Made by a program: the position numbers and the translations under genes. DNA of 64,000 nt, from NCBI RefSeq assembly GCF_900111165.1, contig NZ_FOGH01000001.1, positions 1-64,000 on the forward strand, in the 5' to 3' direction. The notes beneath the pieces were generated by a model, which saw only the letters and a program-made list of their open reading frames with translations, had not been told where the DNA came from and made no database searches. This document shows, piece by piece, positions 63,715 to 64,000 of this stretch. This DNA comes from Nitrosomonas sp. Nm51. GTDB lineage: Bacteria > Pseudomonadota > Gammaproteobacteria > Burkholderiales > Nitrosomonadaceae. Each line of letters starts with the position of its first letter. Position 1 is the first letter of the stretch.

Positions 63715-64000
63715 AAAAATTCTTAGTTTCATTTTTATATAATTCGGTTCGTGTATGCGCTGATGGGATTACACTGAAAAGGTTTAGTGACGTTTTTTTC
63801 AGCAGCACGGCTGTAATGCTGGTAATCCTATTTGTGATGCCGTCACAAAGCCTGGCTGAAACAGAATATAAAGAGGCGGTTCCAGTAGCGGAAAATCCGG
63901 AAATAGAAAAAAGAATGCTGGCCTTAACAGAAGATCTTCGTTGCTTGGTATGTCAGAATGAATCAATAGCAGAGTCCCGGGCTGATTTTTCCAATGATAT
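63711..64000 (+). CDS. ccmH: Cytochrome c maturation protein CcmH, N-terminal part (runs off window)
   Basis: The ATG overlaps the ccmG stop (ATGA). The visible 96 residues include a long N-terminal region with a signal/anchor segment (TAVMLVILFVMPSQSLAE) and the CcmH signature LRCLVCQNESIAESRADF, whose LRCxxCQ motif reduces apocytochrome c thiols. The leader before the signal segment is longer than usual, so a later Met could be the real start. The gene continues beyond the window. Confidence 0.9.
   Translation, partial: MKKFLVSFLYNSVRVCADGITLKRFSDVFFSSTAVMLVILFVMPSQSLAETEYKEAVPVAENPEIEKRMLALTEDLRCLVCQNESIAESRADFSND

Overview
The window reads as the chromosome of a Gram-negative, heme-rich betaproteobacterium, most likely an ammonia oxidiser of the Nitrosomonas type. 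This is inferred from gene content and protein style, not from a marker gene: a complete run of System I cytochrome c maturation genes, the ferrooxidans-type glutamate-cysteine ligase, short-form HisG, a TIGR03790 protein, and FlhDC. No rRNA, tRNA or CRISPR array was seen.

Layout. 0-4 kb: the tail of an IS256-type transposase, an MscS channel, and gshA-gshB for glutathione. 4-13.5 kb: an island of small envelope and stress proteins (double PRC-barrel, two CsbD, two DUF1328, YqaE/Pmp3, a lipoprotein, a secreted charged-repeat helix protein, a YegS-type lipid kinase, and a YqjD/YqjE/DUF3618-like membrane trio). A Crp/Fnr regulator sits between two inverted copies of a CsbD/DUF1328 cassette. 8.7 kb and 11-16 kb hold transposon debris: a palindromic MITE-like repeat, an IS66 remnant, a composite of two unrelated transposase pieces, and a truncated host gene. 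16-20 kb: an FMN/Fe-S glutamate-synthase-like protein, nadC and a TIGR03790 protein.

20.2-33.3 kb is the most unusual region. It is one compact minus-strand operon: type I polyketide synthase (KS-AT-DH-degenerate ER-KR-ACP, no thioesterase), alpha-oxoamine synthase, MMPL/RND exporter, LolA-like periplasmic protein, outer-membrane beta-barrel, and Sfp-type phosphopantetheinyl transferase. The order suggests synthesis of a polyketide chain, its release by decarboxylative condensation with an amino acid to a sphingoid-like amino-ketone, and export to the outer membrane. A 14-bp TGTGA-N4-TCACA palindrome lies upstream of the PKS.

33.6-40 kb: putA, then a pseudo-receiver/GGDEF/EAL protein with key catalytic motifs lost, directly upstream of flhD and a flhC that is split by one extra C in a C8 tract. 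40-50.5 kb: housekeeping genes (aspartate-type aminotransferase, uvrB, a TrmH-family methyltransferase, hisD, hisG, sodB, a lone ExbD-type gene, purE-purK-purC). 51-58 kb: creA, then rimP-nusA-infB-rbfA-truB with a terminator-like hairpin in the leader. 58-64 kb: ccmABCDEFG and the start of ccmH, running off the window.
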